13,296 bases of DNA from Promethearchaeota archaeon. GTDB lineage: Archaea; Asgardarchaeota; Lokiarchaeia; Sigynarchaeales; SOKP01. Positions 6,072 through 13,296 of the stretch are shown here, piece after piece (position 1 is the first letter of the stretch; every line of letters begins with the position of its first letter). Both the position numbers and the translations under genes were made by a program. The DNA lies in the NCBI GenBank assembly GCA_030668025.1, contig DAOUUT010000079.1, forward strand, positions 1 through 13,296, given 5' to 3'. The notes under the pieces were generated by a model. It was given only the letters and a program-made list of their open reading frames with translations, was not told the DNA's origin and made no database searches.

Positions 6072-7109
6072 TCAATTGGATTTCCAAAATCCTCGCTTTT
6101 TAAGATACCTTCCTAAGTAAACTATGGCTAGCATCACAGGTACTTCCCAGAATAACCCCATTGTTGTCCCTAACGCCGCAATAGAGCCAATTCCATACAT
6201 AGCAATTGCAGTAGCAATAGCAATTTCAAAATGACTTGAAGACCCTATTATAACTGTAATAACTGCTTCCTCATATTTCAACTTAAAGAGTTTTGTAATT
6301 ATTATATTAAAACCAACTACAATTCCAAATCCTACTAAAAGAGGTATAGAAATTAATAGCAATAGATCAGGGTTATTTATCAAGACATTTCCATTTAATG
6401 AGAAAAGAACAACTAAAGTCGTTAGTAGTGCTACAATCGAAATTTTACCTACAATTGGTCTATAGACATCGTTAAACCAAGCATCTCCTTTTGTTGAAAT
6501 AATAATTCTTTTACTAACTATGCCAATTAATAATGGTAAACCAATGAAAATCACCAAAGAAATCAACAAAAGCAAGATATCTATAGGAATATTTTTAATG
6601 CCGGTTAATAATGCGACTAAAGGAACATAACCGATTATAATAGTTATTGTATTTAAACTAGTATTAATTACATTTTGTTCTTGATTCCCTCTTGCCATCC
6701 AACCCCAGATTAGAACCATAGCTGTACAGGGGCTTGAACTTAGAAGGATGATAGCAACTATTAGCTGTTCATATCCAGGTAAAAAAATATTTGCCATTGC
6801 CAATCCTACGAAAGGAGCAACAACCCAATTAGATATAAGCGTTAATATAATTGGTTTTGGGTTTTTACCTAATTTTTTCAACTCAGAAAATTGAAGATTC
6901 AACATAGCTGGATACATCATTAGGAATAAGCAGATTCCAATGGGAATAGAAATTCCTCCTATTTGTAAAGAATTAATGGCTTCGCTTATTTCAGGGGTGA
7001 GCTGAGAAAGAATAATTCCCACTAGTATACATAATGCAACCCAAAACGGAAGAAATTTTTCAAAATAACTAATATTTTTTTGTTCTTTTTTTGGTTCTTC
7101 TGATTTCAT
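6072..7109 (-). CDS. acr3: Arsenite efflux permease, ACR3 family
   Basis: 345 residues and about ten hydrophobic segments, the normal size for ACR3. Characteristic sequences are FLMMYPAMLNLQF in the second helix region, SSSPCTAMVLIWGWMARGN with the essential Cys128, the repeat-like SSSHFEIAIATAIA, and FWEVPVML with Glu322; these correspond to the Cys and Glu shown to be needed for transport in studied Acr3 proteins. It exports As(OH)3 (as arsenite) across the cytoplasmic membrane, driven by the proton gradient. It is the first gene of the minus-strand cluster, with 64 bases to the methyltransferase-HgcA gene, and divergent from arsR. Antimonite transport is possible but less usual for this family. 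Confidence 0.95.
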   Translation of the reverse strand: MKSEEPKKEQKNISYFEKFLPFWVALCILVGIILSQLTPEISEAINSLQIGGISIPIGICLFLMMYPAMLNLQFSELKKLGKNPKPIILTLISNWVVAPFVGLAMANIFLPGYEQLIVAIILLSSSPCTAMVLIWGWMARGNQEQNVINTSLNTITIIIGYVPLVALLTGIKNIPIDILLLLISLVIFIGLPLLIGIVSKRIIISTKGDAWFNDVYRPIVGKISIVALLTTLVVLFSLNGNVLINNPDLLLLISIPLLVGFGIVVGFNIIITKLFKLKYEEAVITVIIGSSSHFEIAIATAIAMYGIGSIAALGTTMGLFWEVPVMLAIVYLGRYLKKRGFWKSN

Positions 7110-7287
7110 TTCTACTTCATTCTTTTAAGATTTAATATATATTATTTGAAAAAAGTTGTACTTCAAATTTAAGGTTGTCGATTTAGGTGTTAAGATAATT
7201 CAAAATGTTATAAATTTATATTTATCGATTTATTTTTATGTGTAGGATAAAAGTATTTTGTAAAAAATATAAAAAGGAATTTTATTT
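7110..7287. promoter_or_regulatory. Divergent acr3/arsR promoter region
   Basis: 178 bases between divergent starts. Toward arsR, a 12-bp palindrome TATAAATTTATA (7209-7220) could be a TATA box and an AAGGA (7274-7278) lies nine bases before the ATG. Toward acr3, an AATATATATTA stretch (about 7133-7143) is so near the ATG at 7109 that the transcript would be almost leaderless. Promoter positions are judged by eye. Confidence 0.5.
7144..7168. promoter_or_regulatory. Candidate ArsR operator (inverted repeat)
   Basis: ATTTGAA at 7144-7150 and TTCAAAT at 7162-7168 are perfect inverted arms with 11 bases between them, next to the acr3 TATA-like tract. ArsR/SmtB repressors bind such AT-rich dyads. 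A further TTCAAAAT at 7199-7206 may be a half-site. Confidence 0.4.
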
Positions 7288-7680
7288 ATGAAAGAAAAAC
7301 GCGAATCAGAAATTAAGATAATGTTATGTGCTTGTAAAGAATGCTCTAACTCAAATAGTTCCTTTAATAATTTGCTAAAATTGGGGAAAGATTTAGAAGA
7401 AAATAAAACATTTGAGGAGATTGAGAAATTCACATTAGCTTTAGCGTCCAAAGAAAGGTTGATCATTATTAACGCTTTAAAGGAACAAGATAGATGTGTA
7501 TGTGAATTAGAACTTATATTAGATAAGTCTCAATCGACAATATCTCATCATTTAAGAAAACTTGTAGTAGCAGGATTAATACAAGGATATAAAAAACAAA
7601 GATTTACGTATTATCATCTATTTAAGGAAGAACTTGTTAAAAATTTAGATATTTTAAAGCAAGCATTACATCTTATTTAA
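7288..7680 (+). CDS. arsR: ArsR family arsenite-responsive repressor
   Basis: 130 residues. A winged helix-turn-helix occupies about residues 43-112: FTLALASKERLIIINAL, then DRCVCELELILDKSQSTISHHLRKL, where Cys70-Val-Cys72 is the classic ELCVCDL-type As(III) site and SQSTISHHL the recognition helix, then the wing (KKQRFTYYHL). As(III) binding should release DNA and open the divergent acr3 operon and arsR itself. The N-terminus has an additional Cys14-Ala-Cys16-X2-Cys19 cluster not needed for the classical site, which could make a tighter or broader (Sb, Hg, Cd) sensor. The ATG at 7288 is supported by AAGGA nine bases upstream. Confidence 0.93.
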   Translation: MKEKRESEIKIMLCACKECSNSNSSFNNLLKLGKDLEENKTFEEIEKFTLALASKERLIIINALKEQDRCVCELELILDKSQSTISHHLRKLVVAGLIQGYKKQRFTYYHLFKEELVKNLDILKQALHLI

Positions 7681-7817
7681 TTTAACATAAATCGCACCCT
7701 CCTATATTAAATATAATGAAAGCCTAAGGTTATGATCATTCTTATCCAAAATTAATAAGTTATAAATACAATATTTAAAAGTTTAATTGGCTACTTCTAA
7801 TACAATCATAATAAAAC

Positions 7818-7833
7818 AAGAGTTTAAACTCTT
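7818..7833. promoter_or_regulatory. Perfect 16-bp palindrome upstream of the DUF2769 gene
   Basis: AAGAGTTTAAACTCTT equals its own reverse complement. It sits 12 bases upstream of a TATA-like TTATAAAA (7846-7853) and 60 bases before the ATG at 7893, a sensible position for a dimeric regulator site. No similar site was seen elsewhere in the window. Confidence 0.45.
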
Positions 7834-7845
7834 TATTAATAAGGA

Positions 7846-7853
7846 TTATAAAA
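7846..7853 (+). promoter_or_regulatory. TATA box candidate for the DUF2769 gene
   Basis: TTATAAAA 40 bases before the start codon would place transcription start near 7876, just ahead of the AAGGTGA ribosome site (7876-7882). A second TATAAATA at 7761-7768 would give a longer leader that contains the palindrome. Confidence 0.35.
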
Positions 7854-7892
7854 CTAATAAAAATTATTAACCGATAAGGTGAATTAGAAGAG

Positions 7893-8147
7893 ATGCCAAA
7901 ACCAGTACCGGATACAGAAGAGTCAATGAATGTTTGTAGACGCTTCTGTGGCCCTTGCCCATCGTTTAAGCCGAACAAATTAAATGAGTTTGAACCACAC
8001 GCTCTTTTCTGCGCACGGGGAAAAACAACAAAACCAATGTCAGAAGTTGAAGATCATGGCTGCAACTGTTTCGGTTGTGACTTATTTTCACAATACGATT
8101 TAGAAGGCGGCTATTTTTGCTTCTATGGGGTAGAAGGGAAGAAATAA
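7893..8147 (+). CDS. Small Cys-rich protein, DUF2769-like
   Basis: 84 residues with eight cysteines (Cys15, 19, 22, 40, 57, 59, 62, 76). The early NVCRRFCGPCPSF motif followed by the FCARGKT and CNCFGC sets resembles DUF2769 proteins, small Cys-rich proteins of archaea and anaerobes that probably bind a metal or Fe-S centre. No signal peptide or membrane segment is seen, so it should be cytoplasmic. The start is well supported by AAGGTGA (7876-7882), ten bases before the ATG. It has its own promoter-like sequence and a perfect palindrome upstream, so it is probably transcribed apart from arsR. Proximity to the arsenic genes suggests, but does not show, a role in metal(loid) stress. Confidence 0.65.
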   Translation: MPKPVPDTEESMNVCRRFCGPCPSFKPNKLNEFEPHALFCARGKTTKPMSEVEDHGCNCFGCDLFSQYDLEGGYFCFYGVEGKK

Positions 8148-8166
8148 AGCACTTAAAAAAAATAAA

Positions 8167-8188
8167 TTTTCTATTCTTTTATTTATTA
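8167..8188 (+). terminator. T-rich tract after the DUF2769 gene
   Basis: A pyrimidine-rich, T-dominated stretch begins 20 bases after the stop at 8147. Consistent with archaeal termination; no stable hairpin is needed or seen at this point. Confidence 0.35.
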
Positions 8189-8227
8189 TCAATATTATTA
8201 TAAATTCCTTTACTCTATTTGATTTTA

Positions 8228-8266
8228 ATATACTTCCTTATTGAATTTAATAACTAAGAAGTATAT
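8228..8266. promoter_or_regulatory. 12-bp imperfect hairpin upstream of the AAA-like/SMC operon
   Basis: ATATACTTC (8228-8236) pairs with GAAGTATAT (8258-8266). Past a one-base bulge at 8237, TTA (8238-8240) pairs with TAA (8255-8257), leaving a 14-base loop. It may be an operator dyad for the operon starting at 8382 or a transcript end for the DUF2769 gene. The rest of 8148-8381 holds only AT-rich spacer. Confidence 0.35.
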
Positions 8267-8321
8267 ATTTTAAATTCGGATATTTTAATGTATCTATTTT
8301 TGTCGGGTGATGAGCTATCGC

Positions 8322-8332
8322 TAAATATATAT
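8322..8332 (+). promoter_or_regulatory. TATA box candidate for the AAA-like/SMC operon
   Basis: TAAATATATAT located about 50 bases before the ATG at 8382, which would place transcription start near 8355. The ribosome site before this gene is weak. Confidence 0.4.
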
Positions 8333-8381
8333 GTGATAATTGTCATGAAAATAATACTCAAAAAAATTATTTAACAAGTAG

Positions 8382-9662
8382 ATGAAATTCTCTATGGAAC
8401 GTTCAGATAACGAATTAAGATTCTCTAAATACTATCGATTAATTACGACAGATATTGATCGAGACGATATTTTCTATCGCGATAAATATAATGACATCAT
8501 TAATTATATGAAAATAATGTTGACAAACCACGAGGAGTCAATTGTTCAGAGTTATGCTAAATTTATACAGCCAAAAGGCACCCTTCTAATTAACATAAAT
8601 TCTGGAACTGATATTACTGATTATTTAAAATTAATTTCAAATAACTATTATTTGGATTTTATTGAATTAAATCAAGAGGAAATCGTCAAGTCCCCTGAAG
8701 ATTTTTTTAGCAACTTCATATCCATTCTAGAAAATATTGTTAAGAATACAGAAATATTAATAAAAAAAGAAATCGAAAATGGTAAAATACTACAGATAAA
8801 TGAAATTAAAAAAGAAGAAAACAAAATAAAAAGATTGTTGGTGATTAATCAACATAATTTTTCTGAGGCTTTATTAAAAGAAAAAAATCTATTAGAACTC
8901 TTTTTAGTTTCTTTTAAAGAAAAGAAGTCACTCATAAAAGAGGGGCTAATTTTAATCTGGGTTAACGATAAATTTCAAGAAATCGAAGAAAATTCAAGAT
9001 TGATTTTTGAAGCCTTTGATTTGTTCATAAAAATCCCTTTGTTAGACAAAATCGAAAGGGAAACTATTTTAAGAAACTTTTCAGAAAAAAATCCAAAAAT
9101 CGTTTTTGATATTAAAACCTTAGTAGAATACACCAGTAATTGGGAAGTTAAAGATTTAAACCTATTATTGAGAGTGGGTATATTTAAACATTTCCTTAAT
9201 TCTGAGTTAAACGAAGCAAGCAACGAGATTACAGACATCTTAATTGATTTAATAGAATCTGGTGAATTTTTACCCTCACATCTCGAAACAATTACAGAAA
9301 GGGAAGTTCTATATGGAGGAACTAGCAACAAACAAAATTTGATTAATAAAATTTCAACGAAAGAAAAAGATGAGCTAATGAATACCAATGATATCCAGAA
9401 TTTAATAAACCAGATAAAAGAAGAAAGAATTTCAGATTTTATGCTAAGTCAATTGTACGAAAGCGCAGCTTCTAAAAATTATAGCGAGCTTTTACTTATA
9501 ATAGACAAGTTGAATAAGCAAGAACCGTTAGAAGATAATGATAGAAAGATTTTAGCCAAATATTCTTTCGTTTTAAACGATAGTCCCCAGATGGCTCAAA
9601 TTAATCTAGAAAAGGCTAAAAAGCGTATTGACAATTTAAAACGAGCATTTGGAAAAAGATAA
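8382..9662 (+). CDS. Degenerate AAA+-like protein paired with SMC
   Basis: 426 residues. The middle suggests an AAA+ ATPase core that has lost its catalytic motifs. Where Walker A (GxxGxGKT) should be there is KGTLLININSGTDITD (about 65-80); where Walker B (hhhhDE) should be there is LLVINQHNF (152-160). The sensor-1 strand LILIWVND (189-196) and the downstream FDLFIKIPLLDKIERETILRNF (212-233) with EVKDLNLLLR (255-264) follow the usual AAA+ order of sensor 1, arginine-containing helix and lid. The C-terminal 100 residues are charged helices. It should therefore bind partners rather than hydrolyse ATP. Its stop is only 17 bases from the first plausible SMC start, so the two are co-expressed and may form a complex. 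An alternative ATG at 8394 is possible. Fold assignment is pattern-based and moderate. Confidence 0.5.
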   Translation: MKFSMERSDNELRFSKYYRLITTDIDRDDIFYRDKYNDIINYMKIMLTNHEESIVQSYAKFIQPKGTLLININSGTDITDYLKLISNNYYLDFIELNQEEIVKSPEDFFSNFISILENIVKNTEILIKKEIENGKILQINEIKKEENKIKRLLVINQHNFSEALLKEKNLLELFLVSFKEKKSLIKEGLILIWVNDKFQEIEENSRLIFEAFDLFIKIPLLDKIERETILRNFSEKNPKIVFDIKTLVEYTSNWEVKDLNLLLRVGIFKHFLNSELNEASNEITDILIDLIESGEFLPSHLETITEREVLYGGTSNKQNLINKISTKEKDELMNTNDIQNLINQIKEERISDFMLSQLYESAASKNYSELLLIIDKLNKQEPLEDNDRKILAKYSFVLNDSPQMAQINLEKAKKRIDNLKRAFGKR

Positions 9663-9673
9663 ATAAGGGATGA

Positions 9674-12600
9674 GAAAAAACGACTGTTTCTTCTATAAAA
9701 AAAGTTAAGGAAAACGATAAAAGTCAAGCGATAAAAAATAATGTTTTTATCCGCAAGGTTATTTTAGAGAATTTCTTATCTTTTCAAAGAGACGAAGTAG
9801 ATTTCTTAATTCGGAAAAATCAAGATATACCTCGCTTTATTTTAATAGTCGGTCCGAATTGGAGCGGGAAGACCTCAATTTTTCAAGCAATTAAATTTGC
9901 TTTAGGTAGTAACGAAAGAGACGAGCGCTATAAGAAATGGTCTGATTTTATAAGAGATGGACAAAATCACGCTATGGTGGAACTTCATATTCAACACCAT
10001 AGTGAAGTAGTTAAAATAAGAAGAACAGTAATAAGAGGAAAATCTCCATCTTTTGAGATTCAGTTAAAAGATGATAAGGATTTCAAAAAAGTTCACGTAA
10101 TTGAAATTCAAAAACTTGTATCAAAGTTAGAAATTAATCCAGATAATCAATTTGCATTTGTAAGTCAAGGCAAAATCGATACTATTAAAAGTTTAAAACC
10201 AATCAAACTATGCTCCTTTTTAGAAGAGGGAATTGGGCTTAAAGGATTACGAGAGGAGATTTTACAACAAAAAAATAGCGTATTTACATTAAACACAGAG
10301 TTTAAATCTTTAATTACGCGGAAAAACTCTTTAAATATAAACCTCGACTTCTTAATGCCAAAATTAGAACGATTAGATGAGAAAAATAAACTACTCGAAA
10401 TTAGAAAAAAGTATAACGATGAACTATTATGGGCAAATAAGAGCAAGCTTCAGAAAGAAATTGAGGTTCTCGAGTTAAATGTCAAAAAAAGTCAAGATCA
10501 AATAAATGTAGTTACCAATGAAATTGACAAGTATCGAAATTTAATTAAAGAAAAAGAGAAAAAGATTTCTGAAATAGATAGCAACCTTATTAGTTCGTCA
10601 AAAAAAGTAGGAGAATTAAATTACAGAAAAAAAGAATTAGTTCATAAAATAGATGCATCGCATAATGAAAAAATAAGAGTAAAGCAAGAATTGGACGTCT
10701 TATCTGGAAAAATCTCTGAATATGAAAAAATAATAGAAAAGCTAGAGAAACAGAGGCAAAACATAGTAAGTGAGGTCGACATAGTTAAAAAGAAGAAAAT
10801 TTCAATTAAAAACAAAATTGATAAATTAATTAAAGAACAAAATGAAATTACGATAAAGATTAAAGAGAATCAAGTTTTTTTAGAAAAATATAACCAGTCA
10901 ACCTATGAGAAGGAAAATAATGTTAGGAAAATCCAAGACAATGAAAACAATATTAAAAATATTAAAAAAGACATCAATGATATTTTTCAGAGTTTGACTG
11001 ACATAGATTACAAACTAGAAAAGAATAGATGGTTTTTAGAAAATCCTACAAACGATTTATTGACCCAACTCGATAAAGACCTTAAGAAAGTAACCGTAAG
11101 CTTATTCAAATTAATATCTGAAGTGGAACAGTTAGAATATGAAAAAACAAAAAATATTACAAAATTCAAGTTACTCCAAACTGCGTTAAGAGAACGTAAA
11201 ATTGTTCTTTCAGCTAATATTAACGTTCTTAAAGAGGAAATTACGAAAAGAGAATTAGATGATAGAGTTAAAGGCCCAATAATTGAATTTTTAAAATACG
11301 ACGACGAGTTAAGCTATGCTATTGAATCAGTTTTGGGAGAAAGGTTACTTAATAGCTTTGTTGCGAACGATTGGGATACTCTAAATTTAGTAGAGAAATT
11401 AAAAAAGAAATATAATGCTTATTGCAACATATATATACCTAAGGATGTTAGAGTTGCTCCATTACCAAAGATTATAGCGCAGGGCGTAATTGGCTATTTA
11501 GCAGAATTAATTAAAGTTGTTGGTGGTGATTTAGACGTCCAAAAAGTAATTTATTCAAAAATTAAAAATTGTGTTGTAGTCAAGGATTACCACTCCGCAA
11601 AAGAACTTTATAAAATCCATAATTTCAAAGGTAAGTGTGTGACTTTAAAAGGAAAACAAATTATATCATACAAATACGCATACGAAAGTCCATTTATAAG
11701 AAGGCTTAAAGGGTTATTAAGTCCAGGAACTCAAAAAGAACAATCAAATCTCTTGGAAAAAGAAATTAAATCGCTAAACGACAATATTTTAGAGCTAAAA
11801 GTAAAACAATCACAGTTAGATAAGTTGCAAGGTGAGATTTTCAGAAAAAAAGAATCGTTTAACGACCTTTTATACAATTTCAAACAAAAAGAAAGGCTGA
11901 CTTCAAAAAAAAATCAGTTTTATAATTTAGTTTATTCGCTGGAACAAAATATTACGGAGACAAAAAAGAAAATTGAAGATATAACAAAAAAAATAATCGA
12001 GTTAGAATCGCAAAAAGAACCCGAATTTTTTAAATGGAACGAAAGGATAAAGGAAATTCCTATCGAACTAAACAATTTAAATAATGAATTAAAAAAATGG
12101 GATTCGAAATTAGATAGCAATCTAGGAACGCTAAAGGATATTGATGTAAGGATAAACCCCAATAAAAACGAATTAAGAATATTAAAAAAAGATTTCGATT
12201 CAAAAAAAGAAAATTTTAAAAATTCGGATAAAAAAGCATTTGAAATTTATAAAAAATTAGACGATATTGATGAAGAGATTAACAAGGTTGACGCTAATAT
12301 CTTAAGGTTACAAGACCAAAAAATTGTAATTCAAAGAGATAAGAGCGAAATCGATAAAATGCATATTCAAATAAAATTAAGCTTGGAGCAAGAAAGTTTT
12401 AAGCTATCTTCTATAAAACTTGAATTGGGAGCGAAGAAAAACGATTTAGAACGCATCAATTCTGAAATTGAGCCCTTAATTTCAGAAAAAAAAATGGTTG
12501 TTCGTTCAATAGAGGAAATTAACCAAGACATTCTAATTATCGCCAAAAAGCTGTTGAATTATTTAGATGTTGACGATTCGATCTTAATAGAAAAAGAACA

Positions 12601-13174
12601 GATTTTAACGGGGTTAAAAGAAATCACTAAAAATCAGAAAGACATAGAAAGAGATATAAAAGCTGCGATAAAAACTGAAAATAAACTAGAAGAAACGTAT
12701 TATAACAAATTTAAATTAGTATTAAAAGACTTAAATTTAAAAATTAATCAAAAATTTATTTCCGCAAACATTAAAGCATATTGTACTCTGGATTTAATAG
12801 GAAATTTTGAAGAATTGGGAATAGATATTAAAGCCGCCATCTCTAAGGATAAGTTAAAATCTTGTACCGCGTTAAGTGGAGGTCAAATTTCGATGATTTC
12901 TATTAGCTTAATTTTATCGCTTCAAGAGATCAAACCCTCGCCATTATGTATGTTTGACGAAGCAGGAATGTTTTTAGACGAAAAGAATTCCGAAGCTTCG
13001 TATCAAATGATAAAAACAACGATAGAAGATAATGCCATTCAAATGTTAATGTTTCTACCAAAATCTTCAAATCCATTATATTTACTTGCCGATAAGTTAA
13101 TTGGAGTCGCTAGAGTTGGCAAAAGCGAAGTATCGACAATTTTCAACCCTAAAATTGTGAAGGAAAGCAAATGA
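9674..13174 (+). CDS. smc: SMC chromosome-structuring ATPase, start codon unresolved
   Basis: The frame is open from 9674 and gives about 1165 residues, normal SMC length. The first in-frame ATG (9974) is far too late: upstream in the same frame are VILENFLSF and the Walker A GPNWSGKTSI (G codon at 9851). From the ACG at 9680 as residue 1: Walker A at 58-65, Q-loop SQGKIDTI, coiled coil about 175-525, hinge about 530-670 (FLKYDDELSYAIESVLGERL to VTLKGKQI), second coil about 685-960, signature LSGGQ near 1066, Walker B CMFDEAGMFLDEKN with Asp1093/Glu1094, and an ADKLIGV end typical of SMC. No ATG, GTG or TTG lies between the upstream stop (9671-9673) and Walker A. It should form a dimer with ATP heads that tethers or extrudes DNA loops. 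Tightly linked to the AAA-like gene before and a gene after it. Confidence 0.85.
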   Translation, partial: EKTTVSSIKKVKENDKSQAIKNNVFIRKVILENFLSFQRDEVDFLIRKNQDIPRFILIVGPNWSGKTSIFQAIKFALGSNERDERYKKWSDFIRDGQNHAMVELHIQHHSEVVKIRRTVIRGKSPSFEIQLKDDKDFKKVHVIEIQKLVSKLEINPDNQFAFVSQGKIDTIKSLKPIKLCSFLEEGIGLKGLREEILQQKNSVFTLNTEFKSLITRKNSLNINLDFLMPKLERLDEKNKLLEIRKKYNDELLWANKSKLQKEIEVLELNVKKSQDQINVVTNEIDKYRNLIKEKEKKISEIDSNLISSSKKVGELNYRKKELVHKIDASHNEKIRVKQELDVLSGKISEYEKIIEKLEKQRQNIVSEVDIVKKKKISIKNKIDKLIKEQNEITIKIKENQVFLEKYNQSTYEKENNVRKIQDNENNIKNIKKDINDIFQSLTDIDYKLEKNRWFLENPTNDLLTQLDKDLKKVTVSLFKLISEVEQLEYEKTKNITKFKLLQTALRERKIVLSANINVLKEEITKRELDDRVKGPIIEFLKYDDELSYAIESVLGERLLNSFVANDWDTLNLVEKLKKKYNAYCNIYIPKDVRVAPLPKIIAQGVIGYLAELIKVVGGDLDVQKVIYSKIKNCVVVKDYHSAKELYKIHNFKGKCVTLKGKQIISYKYAYESPFIRRLKGLLSPGTQKEQSNLLEKEIKSLNDNILELKVKQSQLDKLQGEIFRKKESFNDLLYNFKQKERLTSKKNQFYNLVYSLEQNITETKKKIEDITKKIIELESQKEPEFFKWNERIKEIPIELNNLNNELKKWDSKLDSNLGTLKDIDVRINPNKNELRILKKDFDSKKENFKNSDKKAFEIYKKLDDIDEEINKVDANILRLQDQKIVIQRDKSEIDKMHIQIKLSLEQESFKLSSIKLELGAKKNDLERINSEIEPLISEKKMVVRSIEEINQDILIIAKKLLNYLDVDDSILIEKEQILTGLKEITKNQKDIERDIKAAIKTENKLEETYYNKFKLVLKDLNLKINQKFISANIKAYCTLDLIGNFEELGIDIKAAISKDKLKSCTALSGGQISMISISLILSLQEIKPSPLCMFDEAGMFLDEKNSEASYQMIKTTIEDNAIQMLMFLPKSSNPLYLLADKLIGVARVGKSEVSTIFNPKIVKESK

Positions 13175-13296
13175 CAGAAAACATAGATTTATCAGAAGAG
13201 TTAAATAAAAAGATCGAAATTATTAAGGATGACATTCTTTCAGGTAAAACTTCCTTGTTAGAATTAGAATTGAATCCTCTTTTTCATGATATAAAA
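13171..13296 (+). CDS. Unknown protein translationally coupled to SMC (3' partial)
   Basis: ATG at 13171 overlaps the SMC stop as ATGA, the usual sign of translational coupling. Only 42 residues are visible, beginning MTENIDLSEELNKKIEII and hydrophilic, with LSGKTSLLELELNPLF further on. In archaea the gene after smc is often scpA (the kleisin), and that is the leading guess from position alone; the visible residues do not carry a motif that proves it. The rest is outside the window. Confidence 0.6.
   Translation, partial: MTENIDLSEELNKKIEIIKDDILSGKTSLLELELNPLFHDIK

Noticed and set aside
8975..9388. Opposite-strand frame of 137 residues inside the AAA-like gene.
   Set aside because: Ser/Leu/Ile-rich shadow translation of an A-rich coding strand, with no ribosome site or recognisable features.
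9974..13174. SMC starting at the first in-frame ATG, 9974.
   Set aside because: This would delete the conserved N-terminal strand and Walker A motif, which are coded without a break upstream in the same frame.
1..13296. CRISPR array, tRNA, rRNA, insertion sequence or transposase.
   Set aside because: No regularly spaced repeats, cloverleaf-like genes, conserved rRNA segments or transposase motifs were seen by eye on either strand.

Overview
This AT-rich window looks archaeal, possibly from an Asgard (Loki-like) lineage. The grounds are TATA-type promoter elements (some with a GGTGA or AGG ribosome site), T-tract ends without classic intrinsic terminators, a DUF2769 small Cys-rich protein, and an SMC with archaeal-style ATPase motifs. 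The lineage is an inference; no rRNA or other phylogenetic marker is present.

Layout. (1) 1-1167: 3' part of a Leu/Ile/Val-type ABC substrate-binding protein on the + strand. (2) 1168-1567: non-coding, holding the first copy of a 127-bp repeat. (3) 1568-7109: a minus-strand cluster whose reading order is acr3 (arsenite efflux), a methyltransferase-HgcA fusion, an HgcB-like ferredoxin, a CxC thioredoxin-fold protein, a MoaD-like beta-grasp protein ending in Gly-Cys, the second repeat copy, arsC (thioredoxin-type arsenate reductase) and a YdjM/DUF457 membrane metal-dependent hydrolase. (4) 7110-7287: divergent regulatory region. (5) 7288-7680: arsR repressor on +. (6) 7893-8147: DUF2769 Cys-rich protein on +. 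(7) 8382-13296: a + strand operon of a Walker-degenerate AAA+-like protein, a full-length SMC ATPase and the start of a third gene overlapping SMC by ATGA.

How it works together. ArsR, with a CxC arsenite site, probably controls the divergent acr3 operon. ArsC reduces arsenate and Acr3 exports arsenite. Embedded in this arsenic operon is an HgcA/HgcB pair, the corrinoid protein and ferredoxin known for mercury methylation. Here HgcA carries an extra N-terminal SAM-methyltransferase domain and a changed cap-helix motif. Two small thiol proteins follow: one with CxC, one that may be a sulfur carrier ending in Cys. The central hypothesis is a combined metal(loid) methylation and efflux island in which a SAM methyltransferase is physically joined to the corrinoid methyl-transfer protein.

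Other points of interest are a 127-bp two-copy repeat (117/127 identical, no gaps) with a compensatory base-pair change in one hairpin, non-AUG or ambiguous starts for arsC, the MoaD-like gene and SMC, and the pairing of a pseudo-AAA+ protein with SMC.
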